A stretch of DNA of 64,000 nt from positions 2,604,001 to 2,668,000 of the forward strand of contig OZ218958.1 of the NCBI GenBank assembly GCA_965112735.1. Reading direction: 5' to 3'. The notes beneath the pieces are model-generated. The model saw only the letters and a list, made by a program, of their open reading frames with translations. It was not told the origin of the DNA and searched no databases. Numbering within the stretch: the first letter of the stretch is position 1; each line of letters starts with the position of its first letter. The position numbers and the translations under genes are program-made. Of this stretch, positions 23,446-35,900 are shown in pieces. This DNA comes from Phaeosaccion multiseriatum (lineage: Eukaryota; Ochrophyta, other classes).

Positions 23446-24530
23446 TCAGGCAACCAGGCCCACGAATCCGAAGGAGGAGCGCATCGCCTCCCGAGCCCCT
23501 CCATCCCCCTCTTGCTCCTGCCCCTGCTCCTTCCCGGGCACCGACCACGCGTCAATGTACACCTCATCGCCTTTGCAGGTGTCGTCATGCGCTACCACCG
23601 CGGCCGGGCAGGCAATGAGCTCGTCCGGCAGGAAGGAGTCGGGCTTGACAGTGAAGCACAGGTTGACTTGGTTGAGGTACTTGCCAGCGTCGCAGGTAAG
23701 CACCGCCATACCTTCTCCCCCAAAGCCCTCCTCCACGTCCTCTCTAGACACCTTGCCCCCAATATTGTCGGTGATGGCCGATGGGGTGCCCATGGTCATA
23801 ATCAGGTCGAGTGCGGCGCTGAAGTACTCCTGCTGACTCAGGCCGGTACAGGTGCCGTGCTTGGTCCACTCGTGGCTCCAAAACGACGCGTACTTGTTGC
23901 CCCCCTCTGCCTGCTGGACGTTGGGCCAGTACTGCAAGAGCTCATCCATGCCAATGTCATCCTCCACAGAGGCCGCGTCAAAGGCCTCGCTGGTGCAGTG
24001 TGTGGGGTATGAGCCGTCCCCATAGTCCTACCGAGGAGCAAGAGGGAGAGAGAGGAGAAGTATGTGAGGGTGGGCGGAGCGGACCAACTTTTGCGGCGAA
24101 TGCGACGCTCTCACTCACCGGCCAAAGCCCGTGTACAGTGAGGTGGTCCTTCCAGAAGTCGTGAGGCCGTGTGCACCCGGGGAACGAGGACTTGAAGCAC
24201 CTGAGAGCGGAAGGAAGCAACCCACAGCAGTAGCCGCAGCAGCACCAGGGGGGGTGTAAGGCAGCATCAGCACCAACGTGGGGGGATGGGGGCAGCACCG
24301 GCAAGGGAGGAGCGTCTGACGCTTTGCTCCCTCAAAGGAGGTTGGACAGTTGTGTTGAGGAGAGAGTACACGTACCAATCGGGCTTCCACGACAGCGCGA
24401 GGATGTAGATGCCGAAATCGCCAGGCTTGCCCCTCTGTACCTCTTCTACTCCTGCTACTGCTGCTGCTGCTGTCTCTGTCCATGCCACTGCAGCGCCAAA
24501 GGCAAGAACGATGCCGAGGAGGGAGGGCAT
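23446..24530 (-). CDS. Secreted RNase T2 family ribonuclease
   Basis: Acid endoribonuclease that cleaves RNA through a 2',3'-cyclic phosphate, usually secreted or vacuolar. Exons on the minus strand: 24530-24376, 24200-24119, 24027-23446, giving 272 aa, within the family range. Residues 1-24 are a clear signal peptide (LLGIVLAFGAAVAW followed by AAAA). Both catalytic signatures are intact: CAS-1 HLTVHGLWP with His75, and CAS-2 FWSHEWTKHGTC with Glu132 and His136. LSWKPDWCFK and KYLNQVNLCF are typical neighbours with structural cysteines. The last 30 or so residues (KEQGQEQEGDGG) are charged and outside the conserved fold. Joining the exons restores LSWKPDWCF across intron 1 and HGLWPDYGDGSYPTHC across intron 2. 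Confidence 0.95.
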
Positions 24531-25971
24531 TGCTTTCTTCTCTTGTAAACCTCTCCTTCCTTTCTGTCTCTTTCTCTCTCAAAGCTCGATGATCCTCCCT
24601 AGCAGAGCGCGACACTTGTTAGTTCGTGAGCTACTCCTGCTGCTAATGCACCAGGGGGGGGGGGGAGTAGAAAAATGAGATGGGACAGTCAATCAGATGG
24701 CAACTGATGGCCTAAACATCCTTGCAAACGCGACGAAACAACGAAATGTTTCACGTGAAATGTTTGTTTCAAGAAGCCAGGGCCGCATACAATCGGAGGG
24801 CGGATGGCTTGCAAGATCGAGCCCTCTTGCTATTCCCTACGGACTGGTCCTGAAGAGTGTCCAACCAGAGAGAGGGGAGAAAGTGGAAGGGAAATACTCT
24901 CGACGTCGTGAGCTACCACCTGGATAAGTTGATGATCTCTGTCTGTGGTGGACGGAGTTGTTCTCTTGCTTCGCCGGTGTACAGGCGGACGAGGGGAGGC
25001 GTGTGTGGCACAAGCCGATGATGCCCACGGAAGGCGGGGATGGAGAGCCACGTCCAGCGGGAGAATGGAGCTCGGCGATGCTCCCTGCCTTCGCCCGTCA
25101 AGCAGCACCACCGACTATTCGGACCGCGCCCGATCTCCTACTACTTACTCCTACTACTTGAAGGAAGAATCAGGGGCATCACCAGCACCATCGCTTCCTC
25201 AGCCCCCTGCCATGGTTCGAGGCAAAGCCAGACATGAAGAAGGGGCCCTCTTTTCGTAGCCCACAGGCAAGAGTACGGAGTGCGCTCGCTGCTGTTGCCA
25301 GGTCGCGCTCCTCGGCTTGGTCAGCGGCTGCTATCGCTGTGCTCGAAAAAACACGAAGGCCTCATCCGAATGGAAGATGTGCGTTGCCGCCCTGAACCCT
25401 CCCTGAGCAGAGGCAGAGGAGATGTTATAAGGTGCCCCCCGGGAGCTGGGACACTGGAGCTGCTATCGGTGTTCATTTCGACATCGACATTTGCACATAC
25501 ATGGGTCGACGTTCGTAGGTCCCTGCAGCTGGAAGCTGGAAGCTGATGGAAGCCAGAAGCTCAGAAGCAGTAGGCGCCCGATTGGGGGGGTGGGGTGTTG
25601 ATATCAAGCATGGGCTCCTTGCTTGGAGGAGGAGGAGGAGGAGGAGGAGTGGGGGGGGGGAATCATCCGCCGAGTTAAGGGCACCATCGCGTAGGACCTC
25701 CTGGCGTTGAGCCTGTCCGCCCACAAGCATCATGGGGCAGGAAGACCTTCAGCGAGCGCATCTCGCAGCCTCAGGTAGGTGGGTCAGTACCTCCCTTATC
25801 CACCGAACAGGGGAAGGCGTGCTGATGGGCAGGACCATGTGGGCTATGTCTCTCTGTCTCTTTCTCTACCTGCCCGTCTTCTAGAGAGGCAAGGGTTTGG
25901 AGGCCTCGTAGATCGTTTTTTTTAATATTGTTTTTTATTTTTGCAGCGAAGCCGTAAGGCATCCATGCATG

Positions 25972-26110
25972 GGAGCCCGATTGGAAGCATTGGCGGCTGG
26001 TCATCTGGGTGCCTCACTGTGGGAGGAGCCCGATTGGAAACCTGCTTGCCTCACTGTGGGAGGAGCCCGATTGAAAGCATTGGCGACTGGTCATCTGGCT
26101 GCCTCACTTT
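25972..26110 (+). repeat. Three-copy imperfect tandem repeat (about 50 bp unit)
   Basis: Units start at 25972, 26024 and 26061 with GGAGCCCGATTG. They run through GGCTGGTCATCTGG to GCCTCACTGTGGGA. The middle unit has lost about 15 bp. No transposon features flank it. Confidence 0.8.
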
Positions 26111-26782
26111 AGACGGCCATGAGGCTCGTTGGTCGGGGAGGCAGTCTTGAGCTCCCGGTGTAGCCCGCAGGGTGGGGGAGCGCTGCTCTCTGGGGTTGGC
26201 ACTTGCAAGCTTGCAAGGGATCAACGGACGATGCTCTCCCGACTGTTCGCTGCGCGGCTCTGGTATGATGACGGGGGCTTGACTCGGACCATTGATTCGG
26301 ACTTAGGACGCTGACTTACCACCTGCTATTTGCTACCACGGGCGTCAGCCAGCAAGGGAAGAAGGGAATAGCATTCGAGAGCATGATACCGAAGAATAAT
26401 AATTAGGCCATATATTCTGAAATGAGAGAAGGGGAGGGGAAAGGACAAAGCTCCTTCCCAAGCTTAAGGCAACGCCCTTCTTCAGCCCGCATCCCGCCCC
26501 CACCCCATGAGGCAAAGATCACCCAAATATCCCCCTCTTTGCCGTCCTCTCTCTTCTCCTCTCGGTCTCTCTCGGGCTCGCTCCGAATAGAAATTTTTTA
26601 CCCCCCAGGGGCCGGCGCTGCTGGGAAGCAAAAGTGCCAATTTGAAGGCAATTTGAACGCAAATTTGGATTTTTTCGTCTTTGATCTCAGAAAATCCTAG
26701 GCCCTCAAACCAACACCGCATCAGAACGAAGATAAACCACCAAGGAGTGGACCAGCAGCAGGGAAGGTACACCTTCGCTTGC

Positions 26783-26842
26783 TTGTGCCTACTTAGGCAC
26801 AAAGAAGGCTAGAAAAGATAGGACGACGTAGGCGAAAGCCTA
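26783..26842 (+). promoter_or_regulatory. Two small hairpins in the giant gene leader
   Basis: Hairpin 1 is TTGTGCCTA-CT-TAGGCACAA (26783-26802, perfect 9-bp stem). Hairpin 2 is TAGGC-GAAA-GCCTA (26829-26842, 5-bp stem capped by a GNRA tetraloop). Both share TAGGC/GCCTA and lie 84-143 bp before the ATG. A role in mRNA structure or protein binding is inference. Confidence 0.4.
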
Positions 26843-26925
26843 AGGGAACAACCTTTCTCTCCCTGCTTGAGTATTCCGGGAGTCCCTCGGGCCCTAGCAG
26901 CCCGGCTTCCAAACCCTCTTCTCCC

Positions 26926-29900
26926 ATGGGAAATGAGAGCAGTGGACTGAGTGGCACGGCCCATGCCGTGGACGACACAGTGGGGCCCACGCTGATGAGC
27001 GTGGCGGGCTTTGGCGAACGTTCGAATGCCGAGGGTGCCGCTGCTGGAAGTGGCGCTGAGGGAGCTTCAAGAAGCACAGCAGCTGGGAGCCAGAGCGACG
27101 CTGAGAAGAAGAAGGCGGCCGAGCGCGATCAGTCCGCTACCACTACTTCCAAAGCGGATGACGGCGGCGTGGACGATGTGATTGGCAACCTCGGAGGTAC
27201 CATCGCCGAGGGCGCGAGCAAGGTGGAGGAGCTCATCACCGGTGCGTCTTTTCTTGGGTGTTTCTGCGGCCCATGCCTGTGTGCAGTTAGAGTAGATGCT
27301 ATTATTTTGCTGTACATGTCCTTGCCTAGTTGCGGAGCTTTGTGATCTCCATCCCCTCTCCTACTTTCTTTGCGCTAAGATCCATCGGTGCAAAGATTCG
27401 CTTTCCCCCCTGTATTCAAAGATGAAGGGTTTCGTGGTGGCGGCAGCAGCAGCATGGCGCCGCCGCCGCAGAGGGGTGTCGGTGGCATTCGGTAGCAGTA
27501 GCAGTAGTGTGCGGTAGCAGGGGCGGGAAACAGCGAGGGAGCAGCGGAGGGCGAACAGTTTGGATACGTGGATATGGACCGGAAGGATGTAAGATACTCA
27601 TCCAGGCTTTACTCCGCCTCTATCCCCCCCTTCCCATCTCCGCTTCCAATGACCCTCGCCCTTCTCCCGCCCTTTCCCTCCGCTCTCCCCCCCCCCTGCC
27701 CCGAAACAGACTTCTTCTTCACCTCGGACCGAGACAGCCAGAAGAGGAAGCAATCCACCGACTCGACCCGAGGCAGCGTCGAGCTCTCCAGCTCCGCGGC
27801 CTCGTCCCTCGACTCGCTGGGCGTGAGCATTGAGGATATCAAGGAGTACTTCGCTTGGTTCTTCGGCAGCGGCTCCGACGACGAGGCGGGAGGTGAGAGA
27901 GCGCTTCCGGGGGTGGTGGGGAGGAGGGGGAGGGGGAGGGGGAGGGGGAGGGGGAGGGGGAGGGGGAGTCATGGGAAGCCTTTCGGCTCAACGATGAGGG
28001 GTGTGGTGGGGCATTGAGAGTGGTGGTAATGAGGGGTGCGGAGGGTCATGTGTTGGTGTTGGTGATGATGTGGCAGGAGGCCTACGACACGAAACGGTTC
28101 GGAATAGTTATTTCGCCCCTCCTTTCCCCCACCACATTCGCTCACTCACTCACTCCTTCCCTCACTCACTCACTCACTCACTCACTCACTCACTCACTCA
28201 CCTGCTTGTACTCACGCGCGCGCCCTAACTCACTCATTACCTCCTCACTACCTCCCCTTACCCTACTGACGCACTCACTCACCACTCTACTCACTCACTC
28301 ACTCACTCATTCATTCACTCACTCACCTGATCTTACTCGCACTCACCCCCTCCTACCTCACTCATTCCGTCCTCACTACCTCCTGACCTTACTCAGTCCC
28401 TCACTCACTGACACCCTCGTTGACCTGACTCACCCACTCTCTCTCCCACTCACTTCCTATCTCCCTCACTCTCTCACTCTCTGACTCACTCACTCACTCA
28501 CTCACTCACTCACTCACTCACTCACTCACTCACTCACCTGCTGTCACTCACACTCACCCCTTACCCCGCTCATTCCTTCCACACCACCTCCCACTTGCTC
28601 GCTCACGCACTGACTCACTCGCTGACCTGACTCAGCCACTCACTCACCCACTCACTTGCTCTCCCTCCCTCACTTGCGCACTCACTCAACTCACTCAAGT
28701 CGCTCAACTCACCCCCCTACCCGCTCCCTCACCCTTCCCTGTTCCCTCCCTCCCTCCCTCCCTCCTTCTTATATCTCTCTCCACTCCCTTCACCACCATC
28801 TCTTCCCTCACCCTCAGGGTCCTTCCCGGGGTCCTTCTCGACTGGCAGCGGCTCCGGCAGCACCGGCACCGGCACGGGCACCAGCCCTGCCTCGAACGTC
28901 AAGATCGCCGCGCTTATGGACGTGGCGGGCTTCGACCCCAAGGCCAAGGCCTCGGACCCAAAGGCGGCTGAGCAGAACTTCCTCACCTTCCTCAACGGCT
29001 TGGACGACTCAACCCTCCAGGCGGGGGTGCAGAAGGTAGAGGCCAGCGTACCTTCTACCTCCGCTACCACCGACAAGGGCGCTCTTTCCGACGCTGCTGC
29101 CTCGTCCCTCGACTCGCTGGGCGTGAGCATTGAGGATATCAAGGAGTACTTCGCTTGGTTCTTCGGCAGCGGCTCCGACGACCAGGCGGGAGGTGAGAGA
29201 GAGCGCGTGTGTTGCGGGGGGGTGGGACAGGAGAGGGCAGGGGGAGGGGCAGGGGGAGGGGGAGGGGGAGGGGGAGGGGGAGGGGTAGGGGCGGAGAGAT
29301 GGGCGGTTGAAAGGGAGGGCTCAGACTGAACTCACTCTGTCAGTCACTCATTCACCCATTCAGTCCAATCACTCACCTGATTGTAAACTCAACGTTCGCT
29401 CATCCCTTCCTTACTAAACCTCTTGCCCTACAGACTTGCTCGCTCACTGACCCATTTATCACTGACTCATTCGTAGACTCACTGACTCATTCACTGCCTC
29501 ACTCACTTGCCGGCCTCATTTACATTCCCTCCCTCACTTACTACGAACGCACTCACCCACTCTCTTTCTCTCTCCCTTACTGACTCAACTCTCCCTCTCC
29601 CTCACTCAACTCGCCCACCCACGTTTGACCACCCTCGCTCACACACGTTTTCACACATCCCGTCGCCCTCTCCCATCTCCTGAATAACAGGTCCTTCGGC
29701 CTCCTTCACCGGTCCTTCGGCCTCCTTCACCGGTTCCTCGGGCTCCTTCACCGGTCCCTCGGGCTCCATCTCGACTGGCAGCGGCTCCGGCAGCACCGGC
29801 AGCGGCAGCGGCACCAGCCCTGCCTCGAACGTCAAGATCGCCGCTCTCATGGACGTGGCGGGCTTCGACCCCAAGGCCAAGGCCTCAGACCCAAAGGCGG

Positions 29901-32900
29901 CTGAGCTGAACTTCGTCAACTTCCTCAACGGCTTGGACGAATCCACCCTCCAGGCGGGTGTGCAGAAGGTCGAGGCCAGCGTGCCCTCGGCCTCCCTCTC
30001 GGGCACCCCCGCCAAAACGGGATCGGGCGACACGCCATTCCACACCCCCGCTGGGGACGACACCGACGGCGCCATGGCGGGTGTTGCAGGTGGGCTGGCA
30101 GCGGCCGGAGCAGCAGCCGGAGCGGCCATTGGAGGTGCGCGTGTGTATCAAAAGGTTTTGGGCCGCGTGTGTGCGTGTGTGTGTGTATGTGGGTCTAGGG
30201 TTTGCGGGAGGAGACTCTGAAAGATTGGCCCAAAGTGGACTCTCTCCACCTGGAGTCAGGCAGCTTGCTTAGGGCAAGATAGGAGGAGGAGGATTGTGGG
30301 TTGAAGGGGGGGGGGGGGACTTACATCAACGTGTAGTAAGGTCCACAACCTCTTCGAACATGGTATTGTTTGAGTGCTGTCTTGCTTTTGCGCGTCCGAA
30401 AGGCTCGTCTCGAATCCTTCTCTGGGAGGAAATCCTGTTGGGTGAGCACCATTACTTCCCTCTTTTCCTTTGTGCCTCCTGCTCCCTACCCCTCTCCCCC
30501 CTCTTCTTGTTGTCAGCCCATTAACCTCTTTTTTCTCCTCTTGTGCTCTCTTGCAACTTTGGGACTGCTCGTCCGTTGCTCTGCTACCTTCCCTCATCTT
30601 CGCTTCGCTCCTCGTCACACAGTGAACAGCAGTGCGGAGAAGGACAAGGACGGCAAGAAGAAGAACGACAAATTCCTCTGGGGTGAGTGTCGTGTCTGAC
30701 TTGTCTTACGCGTGTGTGGTGTGATTGTGTTTGACCTCTTGCAGATTTGGACTGTGTGTGAGTCTGTACTACTCTTGTGAAACTGTACAGACTGGCCGCG
30801 CTGCCGGTACCGTATCTTACACTCCCTTCCAACGCGACTCCTGCGTGGTTTGAATGCCAAAGAGTGTGTGGAAAGGTTCGCTCATATCCCTCATCGGCAC
30901 TGCCATGCTTTTTTGTTACTTTACTCACTCACTCCTCAGGCATATTCGGAGGAGGAGACGACAACTCTACCCCCGCAACTGGCGACGCTACCACCGCCGC
31001 CACTGGAGGAGGAGCTGGAGAAGGAGGAATGGGCGCCTCTCTCTCCGGCGCGGCTGACGACCTGTCAGCAAAGGCCGAGGATGCATCTGATGCGATCGGT
31101 GCCAAGATTGACGAGACACAGGGCATGTTCTCCGATAGCACTGGCACTGGAGCAGCAGGCACTGAGGCAGGAACCGGAGCAGGAACCGGAGAAGGAGGAA
31201 TGGGCGCCTCTCTCTCTAGTGCTGCTGACGACCTCTCAGCCAAGGCCGAAGAAGCATCTGATGCGATCGGTGCCAAGATTGACGAGACACAGGGCATGTT
31301 CTCCGATAGCACTGGCACTGGAGCAGCAGACACGGGAGCAGGAGTGGGTGGATCCCTCTCTGGCACGGCTGAAGACCCCTCAGTCAGCGCCGGAGGGGCT
31401 TCTTCCGGCCTCGGTGGCCCGGACGCAGGAGGAGCTGGCGAGACCGGTGCCGGTGATGACGGTCTTGGAGACAAGGCCATGGCGGGTGTTGCGGGTGGAC
31501 TGGCAGCAGCAGGCACGGCACTTGGAGGTGTGTATCAATGGTCTCTTGAGCCCCCCCCCCCCCTGTTCACAGTGGCGCCTTTGTGGGGAGAGTGTGAGAG
31601 TGGTCATGGTGTCAAACTTGATGATTGGGGAGTGAAAAAGGCGGATACAATGCGTGCGAGTACCCGTCAACTGCCGCTCTTGTTGGCACGACCCTCTCTT
31701 TCCGTCCCGTCTACTCTCCTGCACCGTTCTGGGACTCATTGTCTACCCTGCCTATATGCCTCTATGCCTCTGTTCACCCCCCTCCCCCTATCCTCTGTAT
31801 GCATCTACCTCCCCATCTCCCCCACCCTTCTGCACCTTTTGCCTCCTTATTTCACCGCAGTGAGCGAGGCCAAGTCCAAGAAGAAGAAGAAGAAGGGCAT
31901 GTTCAAGGGTGAGTACAGCCACTTTTGTCGGCTCGCAAACTGCTGCTGTAGTCCTGTTCACTCAACTCATGGGTGTATATATGGGGTTGCGGTGCGCCAG
32001 CTTGAGACACCCCATTTTGGGGAATTGGGGGGGGGGGGGGCGGTTACATGATCGAGTAGTTCGGTTGCCTGAAAGAGCGATACGAGTGTTACGTGCATCA
32101 GGGTCATAGAGTGGTGTCGTTTGTCTTCCTCTCATGCCCCTTTCTTAACTCTGTTGCGTGCTGTTTTATCACCCCCTATCACCCTCTTTCCTTTGTGCCT
32201 TCTCAGGCATTTTCGGCTCGAGCAAGAAGGACCTGAACGCAGATGCCTCTGTGGACACCCCTGCTGCCTCTGTTGATGCGAGTGGCAGCGTGCCGGAGAT
32301 TGGCAGCGCTTCGCTTCCCTCGGGTGGTGTGAGCGCTGATGGCTCGCTTCCCTCTGGTGGCCTGAGCGTGGACGGCTCTCTTCCCTCGGGAGAGCTCCCC
32401 TCGGGTAGCCTGGACGTGAACGCCCCCAAGCTGGACGGCAGCATGCCTAGCGTGGACGGCTCGCTTCCCTCGGGTGGCGTTAACGCGGATGGCTCTCTTC
32501 CCTCGGGAGAGCTGCCCTCGGGTAGCGTGGACGTGAATGCGCCCAAGCTGGACGGCAGCATGCCTAGCGTTGACGGCTCTCTTCCCTCGGGTGGTGTGAG
32601 CGCTGATGGACTCTCTCTTCCCTCCGGAGAGCTCCCCTCGGGTAGCGTGGACGTGAATGCCACCAGCATCTCTGCGGACGGCAGCATGCCAGACGGATCA
32701 CTTTCCTCTGGTGGCCTGAACGTGGACGGCTCTCTTCCCTCTGGAGAGCTCCCCTCGGGTAGCGTGGATGTGAATGCCCCCAAGCTGGACGGCAGCATGC
32801 CTACCGTGGACGGCTCGCTTCCCTCGGGTGGCGTTAACGCGGATGGCTCTCTTCCCTCGGGAGAGCTCCCCTCTGCCAGCTTGGATGGCAAGGACCCCAA

Positions 32901-35900
32901 GGCCTCTGGCGACATGTCGGGAGCTATGGCGGGTGTGGCGGGAGGGCTCGCGGCAGCTGGAGTCGCAGTCGGAGGTGAGAACGAAGAAGACGGATGAGTT
33001 GGATGGTGGTGGATGGGGAGGGGAGGGGTTGAGGATGGCAGTGGATGAGGGGAGGGCATGGCAGAGGTGAGGTCAGACGGGAGGAGAGGACAGGACAGGA
33101 CAGGGGGAGGACTCACGGAGAGAAAAAAAGTGGGGGAGAGAAGAGAAGAGGAGAGAAGAATAAAAATGATTGTCTAATGCTTGTCTTGTTCTCCTCAACT
33201 GTGCAGCGAGCGGCACGGACGGCGGCAAGAAGGCCAAGAAGAAGGGCAAGAAGATGTTCAAGGGTGAGTGAGTATGCGCGCCGTGTCTCATATTGCCTTA
33301 CTCTCTGAAGAGCTGCAATGCAAGAGCTGCAAACGTGGCCTGATCTCGTCCTTGTTCTCACGTCACATTGCCTTCTCTGCACCCTTTCTGCACTCTTTAG
33401 GCATGTTCGGCTCCAGCACGAAGAAGCTGAAGGTTCCTGACGCCGATGCCTCTGTGGACGCGCCTGACGCCTCTGTGGACGTCAACGCGCCTTCGCTTTC
33501 CGGCGTGGGCGTGGATGGCTCTCTTCCTTCCGGAGAGCTCCCCGCTGCCAGCCTGGACGTGAATGCGCCCAAGCTGGACGGCAGCATGCCTAGCGTGGAC
33601 GGCTCGCTTCCCTCGGGTGGTCTGAACGTGGATGGCTCCCTTCCCTCTGGAGAGCTCCCCTCGGGTAGCCTGGATGTGAATGCCCCCAAGCTGGACGGCA
33701 GCATGCCTAGCGTGGACGGCTCGCTTCCCTCGGGTGGTCTGAACGTGGACGGCTCCCTTCCCTCGGGAGAGCTCCCCTCGGGTAGCCTGGATGTGAATGC
33801 CCCCAAGCTGGACGGCAGCATGCCTAGCGTGGACGGCTCGCTTCCCTCTGGTGGCGTGAACGTGGATGGCTCTCTCCCCTCGGGAGAGCTCCCCTCTGCC
33901 AGCCTGGACGTGAATGCCCCCAAGCTGGACGGCAGCATGCCTAGCGTGGACGGCTCGCTTCCCTCTGGTGGTCTGAACGTGGATGGCTCTCTTCCCTCTG
34001 GAGAGCTCCCCTCGGGTAGCCTGGATGTGAATGCCCCCAAGCTGGACGGCAGCATGCCTAGCGTGGACGGCTCGCTTCCCTCGGGTGGCCTGAACGTGGA
34101 TGGCTCTCTGCCCTCGGGAGAGCTCCCCTCGGGTAGTGTGGATGTGAATGCCCCTAAGCTGGACGGCAGCATGCCTAGTGTGGACGGCTCGCTTCCCTCG
34201 GGTGGCCTGAACGTGGATGGCTCTCTTCCCTCGGGAGAGCTCCCGTCGGGTAGCTTGGATGTGAATGCCCCCAAGCTGGACGGCAGCATGCCTAGTGTGG
34301 ACGGCTCGCTTCCCTCTGGTGGCCTGAACGTGGATGGCTCTCTTCCCTCTGGAGAGCTCCCCTCGGGTAGCCTGGACGTGAATGCCCCCAAGCTGGACGG
34401 CAGCATGCCTAGCGTGGACGGCTCGCTTCCCTCGGGTGGTCTGAACGTGGATGGCTCTCTTCCCTCGGGAGAGCTCCCCTCGGGTAGTGTGGACGTGAAT
34501 GCCCCCAAGCTCTCTGTGGACGGCAGCATGCCTAGCGTGGACGGCTCGCTTCCCTCTGGTGGCGTGAACGTGGATGGCTCTCTTCCCTCTGGAGAGCTCC
34601 CCTCGGGTAGCCTGGACGTGAATGCGCCCAAGCTGGACGGCAGCATGCCTAGCGTGGACGGCTCGCTTCCCTCTGGTGACGTGAACGTGGATGGCTCGCT
34701 TCCCTCGGGAGAGCTGCCCTCTGCCAGCCTGGACGTGAATGCGCCCAAGCTGGACGGCAGCATGCCTAGCGTGGACGGATCTCTTCCCTCTGGTAGCGTG
34801 AACGTCGATGGCTCTCTTCCCTCTGCCAGCTTGGATGGCAAGGACCCCAAGGCCTCTGGCGACATGTCGGGAGCTGTGGCGGGTGTGGCGGGAGGGCTGG
34901 CTGCAGCTGGAGTCGCGGTCGGAGGTGAGGCAAATGTCCCTCTGATCGTTTCCCTCTTTCCGGAGTGCCCTGATTTTTGCCATTCTGACTGTGTATTGCC
35001 TTTCTGCATCTCCTTAATTGTGCAGCGAGCGGCACGGACGCTGGCAAGAAGGCCAAGAAGAAGGGCAAGGGCATGTTCAAGGGTGAGTGGGTGCGCACTG
35101 TCTCATATTGCCTTACTCTCTGAAGGGCTGCAATGCAAGAGCTGCACACCTGCCCTGATGTATGTATTGCTTGGTCTCACTTCGCAGTGCCTTCTTTGCA
35201 CCGTTTCTGCACTCCTTAGGCATGTTCGGCTCAAGCACGAAGAAGCTGAAGGTTCCTGAGGCCGATGCCTCTGTGGACGCGCCTGACGCCTCTGTGGACG
35301 CCAACGCGCCTTCGCTTTCCGGCGTGGGCGTGGATGGCTCTCTTCCCTCGGGAGAGCTCCCCTCTGCCAGCCTGGACGTGAACGCCCCCAAGCTGGACGG
35401 CAGCATGCCTAGCGTGGACGGCTCTCTTCCCTCGGGTGGCTTGAACGTGGATGGCTCCCTCCCCTCGGGAGAGCTCCCCTCGGGTAGCCTGGACGTGAAT
35501 GCGCCCAAGCTGGACGGCAGCATGCCTAGCGTGGACGGCTCGCTTCCCTCGGGTGGCGTGAACGTGGATGGCTCCCTCCCCTCTGGAGAGCTCCCCTCGG
35601 GTAGCCTGGATGTGAATGCCCCCAAGCTGGACGGCAGCATGCCTAGCGTGGACGGCTCGCTTCCCTCGGGTGGCGTGAACGTGGATGGCTCCCTTCCCTC
35701 TGGAGAGCTCCCCTCTGCCAGCCTGGACGTGAACGCCCCCAAGCTGGACGGCAGCATGCCTAGCGTGGACGGCTCTCTTCCCTCGGGTGGCTTGAACGTG
35801 GATGGCTCCCTCCCCTCGGGAGAGCTCCCCTCGGGTAGCCTGGACGTGAATGCGCCCAAGCTGGACGGCAGCATGCCTAGCGTGGACGGCTCGCTTCCCT

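Larger units (their letters stand above)
24531..26925. other. 2.4-kb spacer upstream of the giant gene
   Basis: Lies between the divergent RNase T2 (-) and the giant repeat gene (+). It holds a T-rich tract ending in TTTTTGCAG (25915-25946), a three-copy tandem repeat (25972-26110) and two small hairpins close to the giant gene's ATG (26783-26842). Open frames on both strands are short and unlike any family I know. Promoter and 5' UTR of the giant gene probably occupy the right-hand part, perhaps with a 5' UTR intron. Confidence 0.45.

Noticed and set aside
24697-25546. Short open frames upstream of the giant gene
   Set aside because: Low complexity or random composition, no conserved motif and no plausible splice continuation.
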